Program-made: the position numbers and the translations under genes | Shown here: piece after piece, positions 53,035 through 62,036 of the stretch | Layout: each line of letters opens with the position of its first letter | Position numbering within the stretch: the first letter of the stretch is position 1 | Notes under the pieces: generated by a model | Database searches by the model: none | The model's input: the letters and a program-made list of their open reading frames with translations, nothing else | What the model was told of the DNA's origin: nothing | Assembly (NCBI RefSeq): GCF_018860745.1 | Contig: NZ_JAHKPY010000014.1 | Location: 769,214-833,213, forward strand | Source: Zobellia uliginosa | GTDB lineage: Bacteria > Bacteroidota > Bacteroidia > Flavobacteriales > Flavobacteriaceae | Reading direction: 5' to 3' | Length of the DNA stretch: 64,000 nt

Positions 53035-56000
53035 TAATCTAGCGCATAAATTTTTGGAATGCTATTATTTATAGCTGCATTCAGATAGCTCTTGCCGTTT
53101 TTATCCTTGAATTGCTTCAAGTGTTTTACCTCGTTTTTAATGAAAAAACCACTAGTGCCATAATCTTGCCATTTAAAATCTAGGTTTCCATCGCCTAAAA
53201 GTACATTGCCGTAGCTGGCATCCAAGCGTGAATATTGGGGCTTGAATTCAAAATTGTTCCCTGCCATAATCAAATCTAGGTTTCCATCTTTATTAACATC
53301 GGCACAAGTAATACCGCAAACGCATGAAAGTTGAACACGTGAGGGCAATTTTTTAATAGTGAATTTACCACCACCTTCATTAATGGCAATTACGGAAGAC
53401 ATGGTATTGGCTTCTTTAACAATACTGCGCTCAAATATTTCTTTTGGGAAAAGCTCGTCAATTGTTTTTTTTGCGTATTCCGAAGCTTTTAAACTTTGTT
53501 TTTTTAGGGAAACAATTTGTCCGGTCAGCTCTTTTTTCTGGTGAATAGGATAATCCTTTCCATCAAACCCTCGGGTTGTAATCTGCTCCAACGTTCCGTT
53601 ATTATCATAGTCATTGATCCACAATTTCATGGGATGTTCCTTAGAGGCTTCGTAGGGTACGTTTGTACCTTGATTTCCTAACACCAAATCCATATCGCCA
53701 TCATTATCAAGATCAACCGCTTCCGCAGTGTTCCACCAACCATATAGACTGTCAAGGCTTGTTGAAAGTCGGCTTAAGCGCCTACCTGAATTTTTGTAAA
53801 TATTGGGTCTTCCCCATTCAGATGTGGTAACGAGGTCCTGTTTACCATCCCCATCAATATCGGCCCAAATAGCATCCGTTACCATGCCTGCATCTTTAAG
53901 GTCATATGCTAATCGTTCCGTGGCATCAACGAATTTTCCATCGCCTTGATTTTCTAAAAAGAGGTGGTCAGGGTCAATACCGTAGGTGCCAACAACACTT
54001 CTTGAACCTACAAACAGGTCCACATCGCCATCTTGGTCAAAATCAAATGGGGAAATTACAGAAATATTCTTAAAAACAGAGGGGAGGTCATCTTTAGCTT
54101 TACTGAAATTACCTCTTCCGTCATTTAGATATAATCTGGGTTTATATGTGTTTTCTTGATTAATACGATTTCCGCCTGAGCCTACTATCAAATCTTGGTC
54201 GCCATCGCCATCGGCATCAAAAAATGCAGCAGCGGTATCCTCAAAATCAATATCAAAGCTTAATGGCTTTTTAGAAAGCTTGCCATTACCGGAATGGATA
54301 TATACTACTCCCGGCTGCCCATCGGCTCCTCCTAAGAAAATATCTTCGTTACCATCGCCATTTATATCTCCAACAGCCAATGCAGGGCCTTCTTGTGATA
54401 CCGATTTGGAAATTAATCCCTCATAATCAAAGTCTTGATAAACATCTTCTTTGTGCGGGACTAACTTATCGTTTTTCAGTTCGGTGAGCAGTGTTTTTAT
54501 TTTTGATGGTTTGGGCAGGCTATATTTCTCGGTTGCCTCAGACCTTTTTAGCGTTAAAAGCTGGTCTGCAGAAACATTCTCTAGTTTCTGGGTGTAATCA
54601 TCTGGCCAAATAACCCGAAGGGAATCTACGGTTGTGGTTGCACCTAGACCAATATCCATTACATAATCTACCGAAGATTGAAAACCACGTGAGGGAATCA
54701 ATTCTTGAAAAACCACCTGGTCGTCATAATACATTTTAATGCTTGTGCCTACAGCAAACGGATTCTGACCTTGACCTATGAACTTTAATTTGATATAGTG
54801 ATTATTCGTTAGTTCATTGGTTTTGTTCTCGTATATGAACGACTGCATGTTTACATTGTTCACAACAAGGTCTAAGTCTCCATCATTATCAAGGTCTCCG
54901 TATGCCGCTCCGTTCGATAAACTGGGGATTTCAAAGCCCCAATCAACTGCGGCGTTGTCAAAAGTTATATCGCCATTGTTTCGGTATGCATAATTGGGTT
55001 GCGGCTTAATGGGCATTTTATTGATAATGGAATCTATGGATTCTTTTTTACCCGTTAGTGCCATTTTTTGAATGATTTCATTGGCAAAGAAATCTACAAA
55101 ATCAAGGTCCGTAAGGTCATGGTTTACTCCATTGGTGATGAAAATATCCCGAAGACCGTCATTATCCATATCAAATAAAAGTCCGGCCCAACTCCAGTCC
55201 GTTTTTGCTACGCCACTGTGGTAGGCAATTTCAGAAAAAGAACCATTGCCATTGTTGAGTTGTAAAGTATTTTGAATGTACTGCTGATAAAAATCTTTAC
55301 TCTGTTTTAATCTGAAAACATTGTAGCCTTCAAATTCCATGACAGATTTTACACGTTCATCTCCTTCCGGAAGCATGTCCGTAATAAAAATATCGGCATT
55401 GCCGTCATTATTAATATCGGCCATATCAATACCCATTGCGGAAAGTGACAGGTGGGAAGTCCACTCTTTTATTTCTTCTTTAAAAGTGCCATTTTTTTGG
55501 TTGATGTAAAGATAATCCCTTTCGTAAAAATCATTGGAAACATAGATGTCGGGCCATAGGTCTCCATTAACATCGCTTACCATTATTCCAAGACCAAAGC
55601 CAATAAGGCTTCCGTAAATGCCGGCGTCTTCACTAACATCTTTAAATGTACCATTATCATTGCGCAAAAGCATATCGCCCACACCTCTAAAAATATGTGG
55701 TACACCCTCCCAGTCCTGAGCCCTAACGCTACGTTGTTCGGCATAGCCCAAACTGCTAACGGGAATATTACTATTATTTAAGATGTAGGCATCAAGGTCA
55801 CCATCTTTATCATAATCAAAGAATGAAGCATGAGTTGAAAAACCGGTTTCGGCAAGGTTATAGTCTTTTGCTTTTTCAGAAAAAGTAAGGTCTCCGTTAT
55901 TTATATAGAGGTCGTTATCATGGTTGTTGCCTTCCATATTACCTGCATTACTTACGTAAATATCTAGAAAACCGTCTGCATTGATATCTGCCATTACAAC

Positions 56001-56393
56001 ACCTGTTGACCACGGTTTATTCCCTACAACTCCTGCCTTCTCGGAAATATCCTCAAACTTAAAATCGCCTTTGTTTAGGTAGAGTTTGTTCGGTCCCATA
56101 TTTGCAGAAAGGTAGATATCTGCAAGTCCGTCATTATTGATATCACCAATGGCAACCCCGCCACCATTATAGAAATTACGGTATTTGAAGATGTTGAAAT
56201 TCTTTTGGTTCTGAACAACGTTGATAAAATCTATGCCTGTTTCTTTTGCGGGAAGCATACTAAAGAGTGTTTCTTTTTTTTGTTCTACAGTGCTGTCTTC
56301 TTTGGTTTCGGAATTACACGAAAGTAAAAGAACCATTAGTAAAATAATTGTCCAAAGTGGAGTATTATAAACCGTTTTGGCTATTGATTGCAT
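53034..56393 (-). CDS. FG-GAP/VCBS-repeat and ASPIC/UnbV lipoprotein, copy 2
   Basis: 1119 residues from ATG 56393; a longer frame from 56447 would run into copy 3 and lacks a good signal peptide, while this start lies one base after the copy 3 stop. The signal ends in LLLSCNSET. Domains follow the same order as copies 1 and 3: FG-GAP propeller with IGDINNDGLADIY, VSDVNGDLWPDIY and FDMDNDGLRDIF loops, ASPIC/UnbV near residues 530-600 (SRGFQSSVDYVMDIGLG), then further FG-GAP repeats (VGDINGDGNEDIF, ADIDGDGKQDLV). It is the middle gene of the translationally coupled trio. Confidence 0.88.
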   Translation of the reverse strand: MQSIAKTVYNTPLWTIILLMVLLLSCNSETKEDSTVEQKKETLFSMLPAKETGIDFINVVQNQKNFNIFKYRNFYNGGGVAIGDINNDGLADIYLSANMGPNKLYLNKGDFKFEDISEKAGVVGNKPWSTGVVMADINADGFLDIYVSNAGNMEGNNHDNDLYINNGDLTFSEKAKDYNLAETGFSTHASFFDYDKDGDLDAYILNNSNIPVSSLGYAEQRSVRAQDWEGVPHIFRGVGDMLLRNDNGTFKDVSEDAGIYGSLIGFGLGIMVSDVNGDLWPDIYVSNDFYERDYLYINQKNGTFKEEIKEWTSHLSLSAMGIDMADINNDGNADIFITDMLPEGDERVKSVMEFEGYNVFRLKQSKDFYQQYIQNTLQLNNGNGSFSEIAYHSGVAKTDWSWAGLLFDMDNDGLRDIFITNGVNHDLTDLDFVDFFANEIIQKMALTGKKESIDSIINKMPIKPQPNYAYRNNGDITFDNAAVDWGFEIPSLSNGAAYGDLDNDGDLDLVVNNVNMQSFIYENKTNELTNNHYIKLKFIGQGQNPFAVGTSIKMYYDDQVVFQELIPSRGFQSSVDYVMDIGLGATTTVDSLRVIWPDDYTQKLENVSADQLLTLKRSEATEKYSLPKPSKIKTLLTELKNDKLVPHKEDVYQDFDYEGLISKSVSQEGPALAVGDINGDGNEDIFLGGADGQPGVVYIHSGNGKLSKKPLSFDIDFEDTAAAFFDADGDGDQDLIVGSGGNRINQENTYKPRLYLNDGRGNFSKAKDDLPSVFKNISVISPFDFDQDGDVDLFVGSRSVVGTYGIDPDHLFLENQGDGKFVDATERLAYDLKDAGMVTDAIWADIDGDGKQDLVTTSEWGRPNIYKNSGRRLSRLSTSLDSLYGWWNTAEAVDLDNDGDMDLVLGNQGTNVPYEASKEHPMKLWINDYDNNGTLEQITTRGFDGKDYPIHQKKELTGQIVSLKKQSLKASEYAKKTIDELFPKEIFERSIVKEANTMSSVIAINEGGGKFTIKKLPSRVQLSCVCGITCADVNKDGNLDLIMAGNNFEFKPQYSRLDASYGNVLLGDGNLDFKWQDYGTSGFFIKNEVKHLKQFKDKNGKSYLNAAINNSIPKIYALD

Positions 56394-56394
56394 A

Positions 56395-59300
56395 CTATTT
56401 ATAGCTTTTTTTTGATAGGAAAACCGGAATATCATTGTTTCTGCCAATGATATAGAACTCCTTGTTTTTTACTTTGATTTTAGCAGCTTTTCTTGCAGCC
56501 CCTTCAATATTAAAATTCTGATTATCAAGCCACTCAAAACCTCCTTTTTGGTTGTTTCGTAAAATGATGCCGTGTAAGGCATCCATTCTACCTAGTTGTG
56601 TGCTTATTTCAGTTGTGTTACCAATAATAAGTAGGTCTTTAAAACCATCATTATCAAAGTCGTCTATTGCAATATCATGAATTGTAGAAGCTTGTGCAAT
56701 AGTTGGAAGTGCTTTTAATATAAAATTACCAACTCCATCGTTTTCGTAAAATAAACTTTGTAATTCATAGACTTGTTTTTGTTCTGATTTTACCAACTTT
56801 TCTTCTGAAAATAAATCAGAGACTGAGGCTTTGGCAAAATCTTTATAGGATAAGAATTGTTTGTTCAAATAAGGTAGTTGTTTAACGAGTTCATCTTTAG
56901 ATGCAAAAGTAGTTTCTGTTTGTTGTTGATAATGGGTTACGATTGGGTCTACGGTTCCGTTTTGGTCAAAATCTGCGCTATACAGGGTTATGGGTTCGGA
57001 TTTAGATGCGCTAAACTTACTGTTTAGTCCCCAATTTCCCGTAACAAAATCAATATCGCCATCATTATCAAAATCATCTGCAACTATAGTATTCCACCAA
57101 CCATTGCTTTCTTTTAAGTTTTGATGATTTTGGAGGTGCAGTAGTTTTCCGTCATTATAGAAAATAGAAATTGGCATCCAATGGCCAACTGCTATGAGGT
57201 CTTTGAATCCGTTGCCGTTCAAATCCTTCCAGATAAGGTCCTTTACTGCGCCAATATTTTGAAAAGCTTTGCCAAAGGTTTCTGATACATCGGCAAAATT
57301 TCCGGTACCATCATTTTCAAAAATATATTGTGACGGAGTGGAACCAAATTGATGTGGAATCTGGTCGGAAGTGATTGTAATATCTGTATCTCCATCATTA
57401 TCAAAATCTACAGAACTTACATTTGAGGCATTTACATAAAGCTCGTTGAACTGGTTTTCTTCTTTTTTGAATTGGCCATTCTCATTTCGGTAAAAACGCG
57501 GTTGCAACGGTTTGCCCGATTGGAATTCATTTCCTCCACTTACGATTATTAAATCTTGGTCACCATCACCATCGGCATCAAAAAAGACCTGAGAAATATC
57601 TTCGTTAATACGATCTTCTTCAAATAGGGTAGTCTGTTCTTGTATGAAGTTACCTTGTGATTGTTGAACGAACAAGGTGGAGGCTTGCCCCTTTGCCCCA
57701 CTAATGAGAACATCATCTAAACCGTCTAGGTTGACATCGGCCACCGAAATTTCAGGACCTTCATTAGTGTTCGCGAAAGGAACCAACGGACTACGGTTGA
57801 ACTCAAGAGTTGGACTGTCTTTATGGTAAAACCCAAGGAAATCAGGAGCGTTGTTAAGTAGGAGAGGTGTAGATTGCTTTAACTTCCGATCAAAGCTTTC
57901 ATTTGCATCAGAAAAACTGAAAGTGATTTTTTGATTGGTTAAAACGTTCTGTAGCGTTTGATGTTTTCCGTTAGGCCATATGACCTTAACAGAGTCCAAA
58001 AGAGAATCTTTGCCAATACCCAAATGTATTTGGGGAGGTACAGCCGATAGGTACCCTCTGGTCACAAAATTTTCAGCACTTATTGAAGCTGTTTTTCCAT
58101 AAGCGATAACCTTTGCGCCAATTCCGAAAAGATTGTTTTTACTCCCTTTAAAATCGATTTTCAGAAAGTGATTTTTCAAGTTCGAATCGCTTGTGTTTTC
58201 TAAAACATATGCTTCTTGGTCAACATTGTTAACCACAATATCCAAATCACCGTCATTGTCCAGGTCTGCATAAATACTGCCGTTGCTATAACTGGCCTGT
58301 TGATCGGACCATTCATCGGATACGTTCTTGAAGGTTAAATCTCCCTGATTTTTAAAAAAATAGTTGGGGACCTTTTTCTTTGGCATTTCCTCAATAAATG
58401 CCAAATCTTCCTTCGTCATTCCGGCTTCAATGCGTTTTTGGATATTTTCATTGGCAATGAAGTTTATGAAATCCATATCATTGGTGGCACCTTTAATTCC
58501 GTTAGAAACAAAAAGGTCCTTTAATCCATCGTTGTCATAGTCCGCTAAAAGTGAGCCCCAAGACCATTCTGTTGCTGAAATACCTGCAAGGTGTGCAATT
58601 TCGCTGAAGTTATTATTTCCAAGATTTAAGTGAAGCGTATTTTGCATGTATTGCGGGGCATAACCGTTTCGCAGATAGTTTTGGTAAGTTGGGTAAGCAA
58701 ATTCCAAACCAGAAGTTTTGTAGGTCTCTAGATTTTCTGGTAGCATGTCTAGGGAGACAATATCTGTAAGTCCGTCATTATTAATATCAGCCAAATCGTT
58801 GCCCATGGAGAAGTGGGTGGTGTGACCTAGGTTTTTATCGTTTTTTGAAATAATTTCTTCAAACCTACCGTCTTTCTGATTGATGTAGAGATAGTCATTT
58901 TCAAAGAAATCATTTCCTACGTAAATATCAGGATAACCGTCATTGTTAACATCGCTTACACCAAGACCTAGACCATAGCCAATTTCACCTTGAAAAATAT
59001 TGGCTTCTGCGGATACATCAGTAAATTTTCCGTTTTCATTTTTGTACAAACGGTCTCCGGATAGGGAGTCTACTTTTTTTCTTTTGCTTCCTTTGCCATA
59101 GGTGCGATTTGGGTGAACGGAGTGGTTGAGCAAAAACATATCAAGGTCGCCGTCCAAATCATAATCAAAGAAAGAAGCTTGGGTAGAAAAGCCTGAAAAA
59201 TCAAGACCATACTTTTTTGCTTCCTCTTTAAAAATAGGAGTTCCATTAGCGTTATTACCTTGATTTATGTAGAGTAAATTAGAGCCTTTTAAATGCTTAT

Positions 59301-59718
59301 AATTACTGACCTTGCTAATGTAAATATCTAAAAGCCCGTCATTATTGATATCTGCGTGGGTTACTCCTGTGGTCCACCCGTTGGAATTGTCAATACCCGC
59401 TTTTTGGCTTATTTCACTGAATTTGAAGTCGCCTTTATTTAGGTAAAAATGGTCTGCACCTTCGTTTGCCGTAAAATAGAGGTCTGTAAGTCCGTCATTA
59501 TTAAAATCTGCTGCAGCTACTCCAGCTCCATTGTAATAATAAAGGTAATTGAGGATGTTAAGTTCCGGTGTGTTTTTGAGTGAATTAGTAAAGGATATGC
59601 CTGTATGTGAGGCGTCAGTTATTTTAAACAGGGTAGGGGTTTCTTGCTTTTCTTCTGAGCAGGAAATTATTAAAAAGGACAGTGCCCAAACCCAAATAAA
59701 ACCCAATACTTTTTTCAT
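56395..59718 (-). CDS. FG-GAP/VCBS-repeat and ASPIC/UnbV lipoprotein, copy 3 (first gene of operon)
   Basis: 1107 residues from ATG 59718, which begins a compact lipoprotein signal (MKKVLGFIWVWALSFLIISC); a start at 59745 would add nine residues. FG-GAP loops such as AADFNNDGLTDLY, HADINNDGLLDIY and VSDVNNDGYPDIY precede an ASPIC/UnbV domain (about 530-600, TRGYLSAVPPQIHLGIG) and a second propeller. Transcription likely starts in the 171-bp region shared with the divergent sodium symporter gene, which holds inverted repeats at 59775-59796 and 59826-59838. It leads the operon running down to the haloperoxidase and GyrI-like genes. Confidence 0.88.
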   Translation of the reverse strand: MKKVLGFIWVWALSFLIISCSEEKQETPTLFKITDASHTGISFTNSLKNTPELNILNYLYYYNGAGVAAADFNNDGLTDLYFTANEGADHFYLNKGDFKFSEISQKAGIDNSNGWTTGVTHADINNDGLLDIYISKVSNYKHLKGSNLLYINQGNNANGTPIFKEEAKKYGLDFSGFSTQASFFDYDLDGDLDMFLLNHSVHPNRTYGKGSKRKKVDSLSGDRLYKNENGKFTDVSAEANIFQGEIGYGLGLGVSDVNNDGYPDIYVGNDFFENDYLYINQKDGRFEEIISKNDKNLGHTTHFSMGNDLADINNDGLTDIVSLDMLPENLETYKTSGLEFAYPTYQNYLRNGYAPQYMQNTLHLNLGNNNFSEIAHLAGISATEWSWGSLLADYDNDGLKDLFVSNGIKGATNDMDFINFIANENIQKRIEAGMTKEDLAFIEEMPKKKVPNYFFKNQGDLTFKNVSDEWSDQQASYSNGSIYADLDNDGDLDIVVNNVDQEAYVLENTSDSNLKNHFLKIDFKGSKNNLFGIGAKVIAYGKTASISAENFVTRGYLSAVPPQIHLGIGKDSLLDSVKVIWPNGKHQTLQNVLTNQKITFSFSDANESFDRKLKQSTPLLLNNAPDFLGFYHKDSPTLEFNRSPLVPFANTNEGPEISVADVNLDGLDDVLISGAKGQASTLFVQQSQGNFIQEQTTLFEEDRINEDISQVFFDADGDGDQDLIIVSGGNEFQSGKPLQPRFYRNENGQFKKEENQFNELYVNASNVSSVDFDNDGDTDITITSDQIPHQFGSTPSQYIFENDGTGNFADVSETFGKAFQNIGAVKDLIWKDLNGNGFKDLIAVGHWMPISIFYNDGKLLHLQNHQNLKESNGWWNTIVADDFDNDGDIDFVTGNWGLNSKFSASKSEPITLYSADFDQNGTVDPIVTHYQQQTETTFASKDELVKQLPYLNKQFLSYKDFAKASVSDLFSEEKLVKSEQKQVYELQSLFYENDGVGNFILKALPTIAQASTIHDIAIDDFDNDGFKDLLIIGNTTEISTQLGRMDALHGIILRNNQKGGFEWLDNQNFNIEGAARKAAKIKVKNKEFYIIGRNNDIPVFLSKKSYK

Positions 59719-59774
59719 GGTCAAAATCATTTGCAAGATAATCAAAGCTCGTAGGTCTAGGAAATTACAGGGCT

Positions 59775-59796
59775 GTGAAATTTCATCTTATTTCAC
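59775..59796. promoter_or_regulatory. Inverted repeat GTGAAAT-N8-ATTTCAC in the divergent region
   Basis: Perfect 7-bp arms at 59775-59781 and 59790-59796, between the FG-GAP operon and the symporter gene. Candidate operator. Confidence 0.35.
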
Positions 59797-59825
59797 CATC
59801 AAATGTGATATCCTATATATTGTCA

Positions 59826-59838
59826 GTTAATCATTAAC
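59826..59838. promoter_or_regulatory. Palindrome GTTAAT-C-ATTAAC before the symporter gene
   Basis: Perfect 6-bp arms around a single central base, about 52 bp before the symporter start. Possible second regulator site in the same divergent region. Confidence 0.3.
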
Positions 59839-59889
59839 TTTTTCATAAATAATCCAATATATTTAGCGAAAATATCAAACCAATACATA

Positions 59890-61542
59890 ATGATAGGAAT
59901 TTTGTCTTTTGTGGGTTTCACTGCGTTGGTGGCCATCATATCATACTTTGCAACACGTACTACAGATGAGAGCTCTTCAGATGGTTATTTTTTAGGGGGA
60001 AGAAGTCTTACTGCCGGCGTTATTGCAGGGTCTTTGTTGTTAACCAATCTCTCAACCGAACAAATAGTTGGCCTGAACGGGCAATCTTATACAGAAGGTA
60101 TTGTGGTTATGGCCTGGGAGACCTTAGCGGCCATAGCAATGGTTATAACCGCGATTTTTTTATTGCCGAGATATTTAAAGGGAGGTATTACTACCGTGCC
60201 CCAATTTCTAAAAGATAGATACGATGTTACTACTAAAACCTTAACATCCGTCTTGTTTTTGACAGGTTATGTGGTGGTATTGTTACCTACTATACTTTAT
60301 TCTGGGGCGCTGGCAATCAGTACCATGTTCGATCTGCCAACCATGTTAGGAGTTTCTGACGGTACGGCTCTGAATCTTAGTATTTGGGGTATTGGTATCA
60401 TTGGTTCTATCTATGCGGTATTTGGCGGATTAAAAGCTGTAGCGGTTTCCGATACAATAAATGCGGTAGGATTATTAATAGGAGGTCTGTTGATTCCTGT
60501 TTTTGGACTAATTGCTATTGGTGACGGAAGTGTTTTTGACGGTTTGGATGTTCTTTATCAGGCGAATCCGGATAAATTTGATTCTACAGGCGAAATTACC
60601 AATAGTGTACCATTTTCTACATTATTTACCGGTATGATGCTTATCAACTTATTTTATTGGGGAACCAACCAGCAAATTATTCAAAGGGCGTTGGGAGCAA
60701 AGAATTTGGCCGAAGGTCAAAAAGGCTTGTTATTAGCTTCTTTTATAAAAATACTAGGTCCGTTAATTGTAGTACTTCCCGGTATTATTGCTTTTCATTA
60801 TTTCCAAGGTGGTCTAGATATGCCCGATCAAGCATATCCTGCTCTGGTAAACGCCGTCCTACCTAAATACTTAGTGGGCTTTTTTGTAGCGGTTCTTTTT
60901 GGAGCTATTTTGAGTTCGTTCAATAGTGTGTTAAATAGTTCGGTAACACTATTTGGACTTGATGTTTATAAACAGCACATTAACCCTGAAGCCAATGAAC
61001 AAACGGTTGTAAAATATGGAAAGATTTTTGGGATTGTTTTGGCGGTAGGTGCTATGCTTATTGCGCCGTTAATCTCTAACGCAGGTAGCCTCTTTGCTTA
61101 TCTGCAGGAGTTGAACGGTATTTATACCATTCCTATTTTTACAATAATCGTGGTAGGGTACCTTACCAAACGAGTTCCGGCCATTGCGGCCAAAATAGGA
61201 ATTATCGCAGGCGTAGTGCTATACTGTTTTAGTCAGTTTTATTTACAGCCTATGTTTGTTGATGGTGCTTTGGAGGAAGCGGCTACTTCAGGTATAACCG
61301 ATCCTGATACATTGGCCTTGATAAAGGCGGAAGCTTATCCTCATTTTATACATGTCATGGCCATATTGTTCGTGCTGAATGCGGCTATCATGCTTGTCAT
61401 TGGAAAAATAAGGCCGAATGAAAAACCATTTGAGCTGGAATATACCAACCAAGTTTCTATTGAGCCTTACAAATATGTAAAGCAAGTAGGTATAGCAATC
61501 TGCTTTATAGTAGTGGCGCTTTATGTGTATTTTGCGAAGTAA
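59890..61542 (+). CDS. Sodium:solute symporter (SSS/SLC5 family)
   Basis: 550-residue inner-membrane transporter with about 13-14 helices, using the sodium gradient to import a solute. Family blocks include the N-terminal SSSDGYFLGGRSL and the SLLLTNLSTEQIVGLNGQSY helix with its helix break, GSIYAVFGGLKAVAVSDTI, and ILSSFNSVLNSSVTLFGLDVY near the sodium site. It resembles the sugar and sialate-like branch (vSGLT/YidK), so a sugar or sugar acid is likely. It is divergent from the FG-GAP/haloperoxidase operon, and a strong terminator follows. A functional link to the second SusCD pair downstream is possible. Confidence 0.9.
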   Translation: MIGILSFVGFTALVAIISYFATRTTDESSSDGYFLGGRSLTAGVIAGSLLLTNLSTEQIVGLNGQSYTEGIVVMAWETLAAIAMVITAIFLLPRYLKGGITTVPQFLKDRYDVTTKTLTSVLFLTGYVVVLLPTILYSGALAISTMFDLPTMLGVSDGTALNLSIWGIGIIGSIYAVFGGLKAVAVSDTINAVGLLIGGLLIPVFGLIAIGDGSVFDGLDVLYQANPDKFDSTGEITNSVPFSTLFTGMMLINLFYWGTNQQIIQRALGAKNLAEGQKGLLLASFIKILGPLIVVLPGIIAFHYFQGGLDMPDQAYPALVNAVLPKYLVGFFVAVLFGAILSSFNSVLNSSVTLFGLDVYKQHINPEANEQTVVKYGKIFGIVLAVGAMLIAPLISNAGSLFAYLQELNGIYTIPIFTIIVVGYLTKRVPAIAAKIGIIAGVVLYCFSQFYLQPMFVDGALEEAATSGITDPDTLALIKAEAYPHFIHVMAILFVLNAAIMLVIGKIRPNEKPFELEYTNQVSIEPYKYVKQVGIAICFIVVALYVYFAK

Positions 61543-61561
61543 AAAATAAGCTATATAATAT

Positions 61562-61599
61562 AAAGCCTTGTACAGATTACTACTGTGCAAGGCTTTTTC
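61562..61599 (+). terminator. Rho-independent terminator after the symporter gene
   Basis: Eleven-bp stem GCCTTGTACAG (61565-61575) / CTGTGCAAGGC (61583-61593), one G-U pair, seven-base loop, followed by TTTTT. Confidence 0.92.
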
Positions 61600-61617
61600 T
61601 TTTTTTGAAATATATGA

Positions 61618-61920
61618 TTACCTTTTTTTATTGGCTAGGAGGGGAGGCGGTTCACTTGGAAACGGGTTCCATTGGCTATTGTTCTTGGCTTCCATTACAG
61701 CAGCACTAATAACGGAGCGATCTTTGTGCCGTTCACGCATCTTGTCTATGGACAAACTCAAGCAGATTTGCTTTTCATCAACTTCAAATAGATTATTTTG
61801 ATGTTCTCCTTCCACTAAGTGGCTAAACCGAACACCAATCAACCGAACCAGAAGATGTCTATTATATAGTTTTTCGAACAGACTTAATACAACTGGGAGA
61901 ATACTACTGTCTAATGGATT
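61618..61920 (-). pseudogene. Relic of a second dinB-type polymerase, C-terminal part only
   Basis: A minus-strand frame of about 100 codons matches the C-terminus of the DinB at 27517-28731. The segment LYNRHLLVRLIGVRFSHLVEG compares with LYNRRLLVRLIGIRFSHLVGG, and the QNNLFEVDE and DRSVISAAVMEAK parts align with QINLFDDTE and DKSVIRASAMGAR. The palm and finger domains are missing, and no start or promoter is evident. It lies between the symporter terminator and the susD terminator. It is either the rest of a lost dinB-dnaE2 copy or of an imported one; its divergence from the intact gene shows that it is not a recent partial duplication. Confidence 0.88.
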
Positions 61921-61978
61921 TTATGTTTGTTTTAAAACAGAAGTAAGCTAACGTGCTTGTTTTTGGTATGTTAATTAC

Positions 61979-62017
61979 AAAAAAAAATGCCCAGACCTAA
62001 TTAGGTCTGGGCATTTT
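61979..62017 (-). terminator. Perfect 34-bp palindromic terminator after the second susD
   Basis: AAAATGCCCAGACCTAA (61984-62000) pairs without mismatch with 62001-62017. On the minus strand it is followed by a T run, giving a strong terminator for the SusC/SusD message; it may also work rightward. Confidence 0.92.
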
Positions 62018-62036
62018 AAACACTTAATTTAAAATT

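Noticed and set aside
56394-56447. Longer N-terminus of FG-GAP copy 2
   Set aside because: It would overlap copy 3 by about 50 bp and would displace the lipoprotein signal peptide from the N-terminus.
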